A stretch of DNA of 64,000 nt, taken from positions 1 to 64,000 of the forward strand of contig CAJXZG010000012.1 of NCBI GenBank assembly GCA_913063265.1. The letters are read 5' to 3'. The notes under the pieces were generated by a model. It saw only the letters and a program-made list of their open reading frames with translations, was not told where the DNA came from and did no database searches. Shown here one piece after another: positions 30,554-39,018 of this stretch (positions are counted from its first letter, which is position 1; each line of letters starts with the position of its first letter). Source of the DNA: an uncultured Prolixibacteraceae bacterium. GTDB lineage: Bacteria; Bacteroidota; Bacteroidia; Bacteroidales; Prolixibacteraceae. The translations under genes and the position numbers were made by a program.

Positions 30554-31543
30554 ATGAATCCTGAGGAGCGCCTTGAAAAATATAAAAATCAAATACGCGA
30601 ACTTGAAACACGGATTTCTGAGTTAAAATTCGAGCTTAAAGAAAGCAAATTGCAAATAAAAGAAGAAAGTGAAAAACATATATTCTATCAATTTATTGCT
30701 GATTTTACATTTGGATGGGAGCTGTGGCTTGAACCTTCTGGAAAAATAAAATATTGTTCACCTTCATGTTTCGATCTTACAGGCTATACATCAAATCAGA
30801 TAGTGGCATCTGAGGATATCGTAGATTTGCTTATTTATCAGGCTGACAGGGAAAAGTATAAGCAGTTCCTGTCTGAATCGCTGGATCAATTATTGGTTAA
30901 TAAGTCATTTGAATTCAGGATTTTAACTCGTACCAAACAGTTGCGTTGGTGTATGATGAATGTTAGAGGGGTTTATGACCGATTGGGGAAATATCTTGGA
31001 ATCAGGGCATCAATACAGGATATTAGCAGATTAAAAATGGCCATGGGGCAAATTAACGATATGGAGGCAGTTAAAGAAATGGAAGATTTAACCAGAAAAC
31101 GACTTCAAAATGAGTTGAATGTAAAAGATCGGGAACTGGTTTCTTTTTTACTCCAACTTTCCGAGAAAAATGAACTTCTGGCCAAAGTAAAAAAACAGCT
31201 GAAGTTGATACTGCCGGAAATGGAAAAGAAAAATCAACGAAATATTGAATTGCTTGAGGAAGTACTCAAAGAAAAGACAACACCTGTCGAATGGAATATG
31301 CTGGAAAATCAACTGGAAAAAGTTCATCCCGGATTTTTTAAACGTTTACAGCAAAAGCATCCGGCAATTTCTGAAAAGGATAAAAAAATATGTATTTACC
31401 TCCGGCTTGGTTTGTCAAGTAAAGAAATATCCGGATTGCAAAATATTACTCCCAAAAGTGTTGAAATTGCACGGGTCAGGCTTCGGAAAAAATTAAGAAT
31501 AAGCGGTAAAACACGACTGACCAACTATCTTAATCAGATATAA
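30554..31543 (+). CDS. PAS-domain sensor with coiled coil and LuxR-type HTH
   Basis: A 329-residue cytoplasmic one-component regulator. Residues 1-45 are a Glu/Lys-rich coiled coil. Residues about 45-165 form a PAS domain ('KIKYCSPSCFDLTGYTSNQI', 'LRWCMMNVRGVYDRLGKYLG', 'ASIQDISR'). A second coiled coil spans about 180-245, and residues about 265-329 form a LuxR-like helix-turn-helix ('KKICIYLRLGLSSKEISGLQ', 'SVEIARVRLRKKL'). No kinase or receiver domain is present, so the PAS domain itself probably senses the signal. It is divergent from the DUF2092-DUF6515 run, its most likely target by position (inference). Confidence 0.82.
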   Translation: MNPEERLEKYKNQIRELETRISELKFELKESKLQIKEESEKHIFYQFIADFTFGWELWLEPSGKIKYCSPSCFDLTGYTSNQIVASEDIVDLLIYQADREKYKQFLSESLDQLLVNKSFEFRILTRTKQLRWCMMNVRGVYDRLGKYLGIRASIQDISRLKMAMGQINDMEAVKEMEDLTRKRLQNELNVKDRELVSFLLQLSEKNELLAKVKKQLKLILPEMEKKNQRNIELLEEVLKEKTTPVEWNMLENQLEKVHPGFFKRLQQKHPAISEKDKKICIYLRLGLSSKEISGLQNITPKSVEIARVRLRKKLRISGKTRLTNYLNQI

Positions 31544-31677
31544 AATTAGGTTTTTTATATAGTTCTAAAAGATATTTGTTAGGTATAAAAATATCTATTT
31601 ATTACTATTTAAAAGGATTTATTATTATATTGTTATGTTTCTTAAAATGAAAATAGTGCTATTGTTAGGTTTTTAAA

Positions 31678-31710
31678 TTTGAAATTGTTGAATGTTTTTC
31701 AATACCTTTG
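31678..31710 (+). promoter_or_regulatory. Bacteroidota-type promoter for the DUF4954 gene
   Basis: TTTG at 31678-31681, 21 bp, then TACCTTTG at 31703-31710, with the ATG 39 bp downstream. It probably also serves glmS, 53 bp after the DUF4954 gene. Confidence 0.55.
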
Positions 31711-31749
31711 AACAACAAACAAAATTGAACACACTCAACACAATAAAAT

Positions 31750-33774
31750 ATGAATCTTAATAATCCTAACCCCAATTACAGAAATTTACAGGACGAGGAA
31801 ATAGGCCAATTAGTTTATCAGGGATGTTCTTCTACAGACTGGAGTCTCGTAAAAGTTTCACAAGATTTTATCCCGGATAATATTGAAAACTGCAAATTTA
31901 CCGGACATATTTTGCTTAACAGTTTTACGGGTACCGTTAATTTGGTTGGAGGAATTGCTTTTAATACGGGTATTTATAATGCATGGCTACATAATTGTGA
32001 AGTAGGCAAAAATGTGTTAATACATAATGTACGAAGTTATATTGCCAATTATAAAATTGAGGATGATGTTGTAATACATAATGTAACAACCATTGCAATT
32101 GATGGAGAAAGTACTTTTGGAAACGGAGTTTTAGTAGAAGCAATAAATGAAGGAGGTGGCCGTGAAATTCCTATTTACGACTATTTGTCGGCCCATGTTG
32201 CATATATAATGTCTTTATATCGTCACAAACCCAAGCTGGTGTCAACTTTAAAAAATATGGTATCAAACTATGCCGATGTAGTAAAAAGTAATCAGGGGGT
32301 TGTAGGCACAGGATCAAAAATTTTGAATTGTAATACTGTACTAAACGTTAAAATTGGTCCAAACACAACAATTGACGGTGCAAAAAAACTAAAGAATGGC
32401 AGTGTGAACAGTAATTTTGAAGCAGCTGTAAAAATTGGTGAAGGAGTGATCATGGAAGATTTTATTATCAGTTCGGGAACAAAAATTACAGATTCTACTT
32501 TGGTATCCAAGTGTTTTATAGGCCAGGGTTGTGTACTTGATAAACATTATTCTGCTGAAAATTCTCTGTTCTTTGCCAATTGTCAGGGTTTTCACGGCGA
32601 GGCATGTTCAATTTTTGCAGGCCCGTATACCGTTACCCATCATAAATCAACTTTGCTGATTGCAGGTATGTTTTCGTTTCTGAATGCAGGCAGTGGATCT
32701 AACCAAAGTAACCACATGTATAAGCTGGGCCCGATTCATCAGGGGATTATGGAAAGAGGTGGAAAAACAACCAGTGACTCATACTTGTTATGGCCATCAA
32801 GAATAGGTGCATTTACACTGGTAATGGGGCGGCATTATAAACATTGCGATACAACTGATTTTCCATTTTCATATTTAATCGAAAGTCAGGATGAAAGTAT
32901 ACTTGTACCGGCTATAAATTTAAAAAGTATTGGCACAATTCGTGATACACAAAAGTGGCCGAGACGCGATATCAGAACAGATTCTAATTTGCTTGATTTT
33001 ATCAATTTTAATTTACTGAGTCCATACACAGTTCATAAAATGATTAACGGACGAAAGAAATTATTGGCCATTCAGGAATCATCGGGAGTGGATGCCAGAA
33101 GTTACAGCTACGATAAAATGAAAATCGAAAGCCGCGCGTTGAGCCGGGGTATTGAATTATATGAAATGGCCATTTGGAAATTCCTTGGAAATTCAATAAT
33201 TACCCGACTTCAAAACGGCAAATTCAAAACCGACACCGATATACAAAAGGCTCTACTTCCTGACACCCCGCTGGGGAAAGGTCACTGGGTAGATCTTTCA
33301 GGCCTGATTTGTCCTTACGAGGCCTTGGAGAATCTGCTTAAATCGATTGAAAAAGAGGAATACACATCCCTGGAAGAAGTAAATTCGGCTCTTGCAATTC
33401 TGCATAAAAACTATTACAACTACGAGTGGACATGGGCCGTGGATGCAATTAAGGATTTTTACGGAAAAGACATTAAAGATTTTACATCGAAAGATGTAAT
33501 TAAAATTGTCAATAACTGGAAAAAAAGTGTTTTGGGAATTGACAGGTTTTTATATCAGGATGCTAAAAAAGAATTCTCGATGAGTAAGATGATTGGATTT
33601 GGTGTTGATGGAACAAACGGAGCTCGGGAAGAAGATTTTGCCCAGGTACGTGGTGAATTTGAAAGTAATACAACGGTAGTAGCGATTTGCGAACATATGG
33701 ATAAAAAAGAAAAACTTGGGAATAAAATAATCGAAATGATGAAACTTGTGCAGCAAGCGGTTGAAGTAAGCTAA
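31750..33774 (+). CDS. DUF4954-family left-handed beta-helix protein
   Basis: A 674-residue cytoplasmic protein without signal peptide. Residues about 40-340 contain recurrent hexapeptide-like strands ('NCEVGKNVLIHNVRSYIANY', 'GVVGTGSKILNCNTVLNVKI', 'VKIGEGVIMEDFIISSGTKI', 'SKCFIGQGCVLDKHYSAENS'), as in left-handed beta-helix acyl- and nucleotidyltransferases. A helical C-terminal region without recognised motifs follows. DUF4954 is conserved in Bacteroidota with no assigned reaction. glmS follows 53 bp downstream on the same strand, so a link to amino-sugar or UDP-GlcNAc metabolism is suggested by context only. Confidence 0.8.
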   Translation: MNLNNPNPNYRNLQDEEIGQLVYQGCSSTDWSLVKVSQDFIPDNIENCKFTGHILLNSFTGTVNLVGGIAFNTGIYNAWLHNCEVGKNVLIHNVRSYIANYKIEDDVVIHNVTTIAIDGESTFGNGVLVEAINEGGGREIPIYDYLSAHVAYIMSLYRHKPKLVSTLKNMVSNYADVVKSNQGVVGTGSKILNCNTVLNVKIGPNTTIDGAKKLKNGSVNSNFEAAVKIGEGVIMEDFIISSGTKITDSTLVSKCFIGQGCVLDKHYSAENSLFFANCQGFHGEACSIFAGPYTVTHHKSTLLIAGMFSFLNAGSGSNQSNHMYKLGPIHQGIMERGGKTTSDSYLLWPSRIGAFTLVMGRHYKHCDTTDFPFSYLIESQDESILVPAINLKSIGTIRDTQKWPRRDIRTDSNLLDFINFNLLSPYTVHKMINGRKKLLAIQESSGVDARSYSYDKMKIESRALSRGIELYEMAIWKFLGNSIITRLQNGKFKTDTDIQKALLPDTPLGKGHWVDLSGLICPYEALENLLKSIEKEEYTSLEEVNSALAILHKNYYNYEWTWAVDAIKDFYGKDIKDFTSKDVIKIVNNWKKSVLGIDRFLYQDAKKEFSMSKMIGFGVDGTNGAREEDFAQVRGEFESNTTVVAICEHMDKKEKLGNKIIEMMKLVQQAVEVS

Positions 33775-33827
33775 GTTTCTAATTCGTTAATAGTTTAAAG
33801 AATTTTAACTTTATCAAACTCATAAGT

Positions 33828-35666
33828 ATGTGTGGAATAGTAGGATACATCGGAAAAAAGGAAGCATTTCCAATTATAATAAAAGGTTTAAAATGGCTCG
33901 AATATCGTGGATACGATTCAGCGGGTGTTGCCTTATTGAATGGAAGTTTAGAAGTTTATAAAAAGAAAGGAAAGGTAATTGACCTCGAAGAATTTGCTTC
34001 TGAAAAAAACAATGGAGGTTCATTGGGAATAGGTCATACTCGCTGGGCCACACACGGCGAACCAAACGATGAAAATGCTCATCCACATGTTTCCATGGAA
34101 GGAATGTTTACCCTTGTACACAATGGAATTATCGAAAATTATGCAGAATTAAAGGAGGATTTGATTAAACATGGCTACCGCTTTAACAGTGAAACAGATA
34201 CGGAAGTGCTGGCCAACCTAGTTGAATATTTTTATAAACAAAGTTCTGAGATAAATTCTGAAACAGCAGTCCAGCTTGCATTATCTAAAGTAGTTGGTGC
34301 TTATGGAATTGCAGTTTTATGCAGCGAGGAAAAAGACAAAATGGTTGTAGCCAGAAAGGGAAGTCCGCTGGTTGTTGGTTTAGGAAATAAAGAATATTTT
34401 GTAGCAAGCGATGCTGCCCCAATTGCAGAATTTACAAGTCAGGTGGTTTATTTAAACGATGAGGATATTGCCGTAATCACAAGGAATAGCTTTACTTTAA
34501 AGAATGTTCAAAACACACCGGTTTCTTTAAAAATAAGTAACCTCGATTTGGAAATTGGTGAGCTGGATAAAGGAGAATATGAGCATTTTATGCTTAAGGA
34601 AATCTATGAACAGCCCAAAACTATCGAAGAAACATTTAGGGGTAGATTACGTCACGACCAGTCGGAAATAGTATTGGGTGGATTAATTAACATATTCCCT
34701 AAAATTGAAAAAGCTGAACGGATAATTATTATAGGATGCGGTACATCCTGGCATGCGGCTTTGATTGGTGAATATATGCTGGAAGAATATGCACAAATTC
34801 CCGTAGAGGTTGAATATGCATCGGAGTTTAGATATCGCAAACCTGTACTCGGTGAAAATGATGTGGTTATATTGATTAGTCAAAGCGGGGAGACTGCAGA
34901 TACATTGGCTGCTCTTGAGCTTGCAAAATCAAAAGGAGCCACAGTTCTTGGAATTTGTAATGTTGTGGGATCGACACTAGCCAGGGAAACTGATGCCGGT
35001 GTTTATACACACGCTGGTATTGAAATAGGAGTTGCATCTACCAAAGCCTTTACCGCGCAGGTAACAGTGCTTACCATGTTTGCCCTAAAAATGGCAAAGG
35101 CGAGAAAGAAAATCGATACAGAAGAATACCAAATGTTGGTAAAAGAACTTTCAGAAATTCCTGAAAAAGGGAGATTGATTTTGGAAAACAACGAAAATAT
35201 TAAAACCATTGCGGAGAAGTATAAAGATGCAATAAATGCACTTTATCTGGGACGGGGATATTTGTTTCCTGTTGCTTTGGAAGGAGCCTTAAAATTAAAA
35301 GAAATCTCATACATACATGCAGAAGGTTATGCGGCCGGAGAAATGAAACACGGGCCTATTGCATTGGTCGATGATAATTTGCCGGTTGTGGTTGTGGCAC
35401 CAAAAGATGATTATTACGAAAAAATTGTAAGTAATATTCAGGAGGTAAAGGCGCGAAAAGGAAATGTAATTGCGATTGTAACTGAAGGTGATGTGGTGTT
35501 AAAAGAGATGGCCAACGATATCATTGAAATTCCGGATTCCCATCCTGCTGTTGCACCCCTTTTATCTGTTATACCATTACAAATGTTGGCATATCATATC
35601 GCTTTAATGCGGGGTTGTAACGTTGATCAACCCAGAAATTTAGCAAAGTCTGTAACGGTGGAGTAG
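33828..35666 (+). CDS. glmS: Glutamine--fructose-6-phosphate aminotransferase (isomerizing)
   Basis: A 612-residue enzyme that makes glucosamine-6-phosphate, the first committed step to UDP-GlcNAc. The N-terminal glutaminase begins MCGIVGYIG with the nucleophile Cys2, and 'GIGHTRWATHGEP' and 'HNGIIENYAELK' line its site. Two SIS sugar-isomerase domains follow ('GCGTSWHAALIGEYMLEEYA', 'SQSGETADTLAAL', 'YLGRGYLFPVALEGALKLKE'), ending 'LAKSVTVE'. The length is normal. It probably shares a message with DUF4954. No glmS ribozyme-like leader was recognised in the 53-bp gap. Confidence 0.96.
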   Translation: MCGIVGYIGKKEAFPIIIKGLKWLEYRGYDSAGVALLNGSLEVYKKKGKVIDLEEFASEKNNGGSLGIGHTRWATHGEPNDENAHPHVSMEGMFTLVHNGIIENYAELKEDLIKHGYRFNSETDTEVLANLVEYFYKQSSEINSETAVQLALSKVVGAYGIAVLCSEEKDKMVVARKGSPLVVGLGNKEYFVASDAAPIAEFTSQVVYLNDEDIAVITRNSFTLKNVQNTPVSLKISNLDLEIGELDKGEYEHFMLKEIYEQPKTIEETFRGRLRHDQSEIVLGGLINIFPKIEKAERIIIIGCGTSWHAALIGEYMLEEYAQIPVEVEYASEFRYRKPVLGENDVVILISQSGETADTLAALELAKSKGATVLGICNVVGSTLARETDAGVYTHAGIEIGVASTKAFTAQVTVLTMFALKMAKARKKIDTEEYQMLVKELSEIPEKGRLILENNENIKTIAEKYKDAINALYLGRGYLFPVALEGALKLKEISYIHAEGYAAGEMKHGPIALVDDNLPVVVVAPKDDYYEKIVSNIQEVKARKGNVIAIVTEGDVVLKEMANDIIEIPDSHPAVAPLLSVIPLQMLAYHIALMRGCNVDQPRNLAKSVTVE

Positions 35667-35794
35667 AGCTTATTTATGCTTTAATATTTTGTTGTTCCGT
35701 TGGGCAAAAAAAGTACATTTTTTTTTATTGTTTTTAAGCAAATTGCGTATAAGTAAATAATGTGGGCAAATTGTCTGTATTTTATTACTATACC

Positions 35795-36316
35795 ATGAAA
35801 GCTTTAAGCAAAAAGAGAGTACGTATTCTGTCGTGTTTCTTCTGTGTATTTGTTGCTGCGATGATAGTATCGTTTACGCTGGGTCGGGAGTGGTATAGTG
35901 ATAAGAGTCAAAGTCTGTTTTCTTTTGCATTAATCCATTTTTCAGGATATCTGTTTTTTTTGCTTATGCCGGTTGAAGTGGCATTTGTATATTACCTGCC
36001 GTTTTTTAAAGAGTTTGAACTTATTGCCGTTGCGCTGCTAACTGCTTTCTCAGCGCAGTTAATCGATTATTTAATAGGTTTTTCTGTTAGTTCAACTGTC
36101 ATCAACAATATAATTAGTGAAAGAAGAATAATTAAAGCAGAGAAGTATATTTTCAAATATGGCAACCTTACCATACTTATTTTTAACCTTTTCCCCCTTT
36201 CTTCATCTGTTATTGCCCTTGCCGCCGGGATGATAAAGTACAGTTTTAGGGACTTTGTTTTTTACAGTTCATTTGGATTGATAATTAAATATGTAGTGCT
36301 TAGTCTTGTTTTCTGA
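35795..36316 (+). CDS. DedA/VTT-like small membrane protein
   Basis: The reading frame is open from a GTG at 35762, but the ATG at 35795 gives a typical basic N-terminus before the first membrane helix, so I chose it (173 residues). Four to five hydrophobic segments are visible. The last part, 'LFPLSSSVIALAAGMIKYSF' with 'FGLIIKYVVLSLVF', matches the VTT/DedA signature (xxP....aG...M....F....G). DedA proteins are lipid-carrier flippases or scramblases in the inner membrane; whether this short member is active is unknown. It stands alone between glmS and fabD. Confidence 0.65.
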   Translation: MKALSKKRVRILSCFFCVFVAAMIVSFTLGREWYSDKSQSLFSFALIHFSGYLFFLLMPVEVAFVYYLPFFKEFELIAVALLTAFSAQLIDYLIGFSVSSTVINNIISERRIIKAEKYIFKYGNLTILIFNLFPLSSSVIALAAGMIKYSFRDFVFYSSFGLIIKYVVLSLVF

Positions 36317-36343
36317 ATAGTGGGGAAAACTATCTCGATTTTT

Positions 36344-36400
36344 GATTCTGGATGCTGGATATTAGATTCTGGATGTTGGATACTAGATTCTGGATGCTTG
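36344..36400. repeat. Tandem 21-bp direct repeats between the VTT gene and fabD
   Basis: Two 21-nt units (36344-36364 and 36365-36385), both starting GATTCTGGATG and differing at a few positions, are followed by a partial third unit (36386-36400). They are embedded in a 221-bp gap and are not coding. A looser fourth hit (aggatactcattactaaa) follows. Confidence 0.75.
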
Positions 36401-36477
36401 TAATTGATACAGGATACTCATTACTAAATACACATAATTCCAAATAAATTAATGGTATTGTTACGTGTTATCCGAAA

Positions 36478-36509
36478 TTTACACTGTCGAAATAAAAAGT
36501 ATATCTTTG
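36478..36509 (+). promoter_or_regulatory. Bacteroidota-type promoter for fabD
   Basis: TTTA at 36478-36481, 20 bp, then TATCTTTG at 36502-36509. The -7 box matches well and the -33 box only partly. The fabD ATG is 28 bp downstream. Confidence 0.5.
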
Positions 36510-36537
36510 CACCCTTAAATTTTTTAAAACAAAAATT

Positions 36538-37425
36538 ATGAAGGCGTATGTTTTTCCCGGTCAGGGAGCACAGTACCCGGGAATGGGAAAAGATTTATAT
36601 GAAAATTCAGCAGAAGCAAAAGCATTGTTTGATAAAGCAAACGAAATTTTAGGATTTGATATTACTAAAATAATGTTTGAAGGAACTGTAGATGATCTAA
36701 AGGAAACCAAAGTTACTCAACCTGCGATTTTTCTTCATTCAGTTTTGTTGGCCAAAACAATTAAAGACTTTCAACCGGATATGGTTGCGGGGCACTCACT
36801 TGGTGAGTTTTCTGCTTTGGTTGCAAACGGAACTTTAACTTTTGAGGATGGACTTAGTCTTGTCTCCAACCGCGCACAGGCAATGCAAAAAGCCTGCGAA
36901 CTGGAACCTTCTACTATGGCGGCAATTGTTGGTTTGGAAGATGCAGTTGTTGAGGAAGTTTGTGCTTCAATAGATGATGTTGTTGTACCGGCTAATTATA
37001 ATTGTCCGGGGCAGTTAGTAATTTCAGGTTCTTTTGCGGGAATAGACAAAGCTTGTGAAATGCTTACTGAGAGAGGAGCAAAACGGGCGATTAAACTGGT
37101 TGTAGGTGGTGCTTTTCATTCTCCTCTGATGGAGCCGGCAAGAGAAGAATTGGCTGCGGCAATCGAATCCACTCAATTTAGTAAACCCATTTGTCCGGTT
37201 TATCAGAATGTAAATGCCAAAGCAACATCAGATCCTGAAGTAATCAAACAAAACCTGATTGCTCAGTTGACTGCTCCTGTGAAATGGACTCAGACTGTAG
37301 AAAACATGATTGCCGGAGGAGCCAAATTGTTTACTGAAATAGGTCCGGGTAAAGTATTACAGGGACTGGTTAAAAAAGTTGACAGAAGTATGGAAACGGC
37401 AGGAGTCAATAGTTTTGAAGGATAG
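36538..37425 (+). CDS. fabD: Malonyl-CoA:ACP transacylase
   Basis: A 295-residue cytoplasmic enzyme that loads malonate onto acyl carrier protein for fatty-acid synthesis. The N-terminal 'FPGQGAQYPGMG' and the nucleophile elbow GHSLGE (Ser87) are present, followed by 'YNCPGQLVISG' and the catalytic His in 'GGAFHSPLM', then 'EIGPGKVLQGL'. Length and motifs are standard. It is monocistronic here, not in a fab cluster. Confidence 0.95.
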   Translation: MKAYVFPGQGAQYPGMGKDLYENSAEAKALFDKANEILGFDITKIMFEGTVDDLKETKVTQPAIFLHSVLLAKTIKDFQPDMVAGHSLGEFSALVANGTLTFEDGLSLVSNRAQAMQKACELEPSTMAAIVGLEDAVVEEVCASIDDVVVPANYNCPGQLVISGSFAGIDKACEMLTERGAKRAIKLVVGGAFHSPLMEPAREELAAAIESTQFSKPICPVYQNVNAKATSDPEVIKQNLIAQLTAPVKWTQTVENMIAGGAKLFTEIGPGKVLQGLVKKVDRSMETAGVNSFEG

Positions 37426-37499
37426 AAAAAATTCTTTTTAATGATTGGAAAAAAGTAGAATTTAAAACAACTTGTTTTTAACAAATGTGTTTTATTACG

Positions 37500-37575
37500 A
37501 AGTCCGGAGACCGAAGTTTTAAGAGATTGTTTCTTTTCTTCCGTTTTCGGACTTCTGTCTTCGGTACAATCCTAT
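37500..37575. repeat. Interleaved inverted repeats between fabD and the sigma-54 regulator
   Basis: 'GAAGTCCG' and 'CCGAAG' near 37499-37517 are mirrored by 'CGGACTTC' and 'CTTCGG' near 37547-37563. The GTCCGG/CCGAAG/CGGACTTC motif resembles dispersed repeat arrays seen in other Bacteroidota genomes. It could form a hairpin between the convergent genes, but no clean U-tract follows. Confidence 0.4.
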
Positions 37576-37632
37576 TCTGTTTTGAATTATAATCCAAATT
37601 TGAAATAATCGGTGTAATGAGGATTATTTACA

Positions 37633-38988
37633 CTAATTCTTATTTTGTAGCATTCGATAAATTGTGGATTTGCCAATTCCGAGTTTTGAAGCTACCAATC
37701 GCACATTCTGATTGTATTTGTTCAGGAAATGGTGTATAATCTCATTGGTATATTCATCCATAGTTTTTTCCGTGGCCAGCAGGTTTTGAACATTATTGTC
37801 AATATTCATATTTAAATGGTTGGCTTTAATGACGTTCCTGTTCGACAATACACAAGCCAGTTCCATAACCGCTTTTAACTCCCTGATATTTCCCGGGAAA
37901 TGGTAGGTAAGCAACATTTTTTTTGCTTCCTCTGTAATTTCTTTTCTTTCCATTTCATTTTCCCTGCAGAACTCATCGACAAAATGTTTTGCAAGCAGAA
38001 TAATATCATTACCACGTTCTCGTAACGGAGGCAATTCAATAGGTAAACCCAGCAGTCTGTAGTATAAATCTTTTCTGAATTTTCCTTCGGAAATCAGGGT
38101 GCCAAGGTTTTTGTGTGTTGCTGTGATAATTCTTACATCCAGTGGAATTATATCTGTTCCACCCAATCTTGTTAATTCCCGTTCCTGTAATACCCTTAAA
38201 AGCTTGGCTTGAAGGTTAAGTTCAAGATCTGCAATTTCATCTAAAAATAATGTACCTCCGTTTGCCAGTTCAAACTTTCCGATTTTTTTTGCATCAGCTC
38301 CGGTAAAAGCTCCTTTTTCGTGGCCGAATAGTTCGCTTTCTATCAGCGTGTCAGGAATTGCAGAAACATTTACTGCAACAAATGGTTTGTTTTTTCGCTT
38401 GGAGTTATAATGGATTCCTTTGGCAACCAGTTCTTTTCCAGTACCTGTTGCACCGGAAATGGAAACCGAAATTTGAGTTTGTACAGCTTTATCCATCAAA
38501 TCAAAAATATGATCGATTTCCCGGCTGTTCCCTTTTATTAAGTTTCTGAAATTGTATTTCTCCTTTACCGCATCCTTTAATATGATGTTTTCACTTTTTA
38601 ACTGATCTTTTTCGCGAATATTCTTAATAATATTACTAAGTTTTTCACGGGTGTCCGGTGCTTTCATAATGTAATCGTAGGCACCATTTTTCATCAAATC
38701 AATAGAGGTATTTATGTTTTCCTGAGCCGAGATTATTATAACATTTGTTCCCGGCATTCTTTTTTGAATTTTTTGCAAAACATCGTAACCCGTCATGTCG
38801 GGCAAGGTATAATCCAGGGTAACAACATCAGGTTTTTCATCCAGACTGGCGATAAAATCCCGGCCATTATGAAAAACTTTCACATTAAAACCATCATCAA
38901 CCAATTGTTTTTTTAAAATTTGGGCATAGAGGGTATTGTCTTCAACAACAAAAATTTTATACTGTGTACTTAATTTGGGTCTGGCCAT
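37633..38988 (-). CDS. Sigma-54-dependent response regulator (NtrC/AtoC family)
   Basis: A 451-residue protein with a receiver domain (about 10-125; phosphoacceptor Asp59 in 'TLDYTLPD'), an AAA+ domain (about 150-385) and a C-terminal Fis-type HTH ('VRLVASKLGIGKSTIYRML'). Walker A is 'GATGTGKE', and the sigma-54-contacting loop GAFTGA is intact in 'HEKGAFTGADAKK'. 'GGTLFLDEIADLELNLQAKL' is Walker B. It activates RpoN promoters when phosphorylated. No histidine kinase is adjacent, so it is an orphan here and its targets are unknown. Confidence 0.93.
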   Translation of the reverse strand: MARPKLSTQYKIFVVEDNTLYAQILKKQLVDDGFNVKVFHNGRDFIASLDEKPDVVTLDYTLPDMTGYDVLQKIQKRMPGTNVIIISAQENINTSIDLMKNGAYDYIMKAPDTREKLSNIIKNIREKDQLKSENIILKDAVKEKYNFRNLIKGNSREIDHIFDLMDKAVQTQISVSISGATGTGKELVAKGIHYNSKRKNKPFVAVNVSAIPDTLIESELFGHEKGAFTGADAKKIGKFELANGGTLFLDEIADLELNLQAKLLRVLQERELTRLGGTDIIPLDVRIITATHKNLGTLISEGKFRKDLYYRLLGLPIELPPLRERGNDIILLAKHFVDEFCRENEMERKEITEEAKKMLLTYHFPGNIRELKAVMELACVLSNRNVIKANHLNMNIDNNVQNLLATEKTMDEYTNEIIHHFLNKYNQNVRLVASKLGIGKSTIYRMLQNKN

Positions 38989-39018
38989 TCGTTAAATTTT
39001 TATTTTGATGCTACTAAG

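Noticed and set aside
33775-33827. glmS ribozyme or riboswitch ahead of glmS
   Set aside because: The gap is only 53 bp, A+T-rich, with no pseudoknot-like pairing; the ribozyme is also typical of Firmicutes rather than Bacteroidota.
36344-36400. Possible CRISPR array
   Set aside because: Repeats are 21 bp, imperfect and directly abutting with no spacers, and no cas genes are present.
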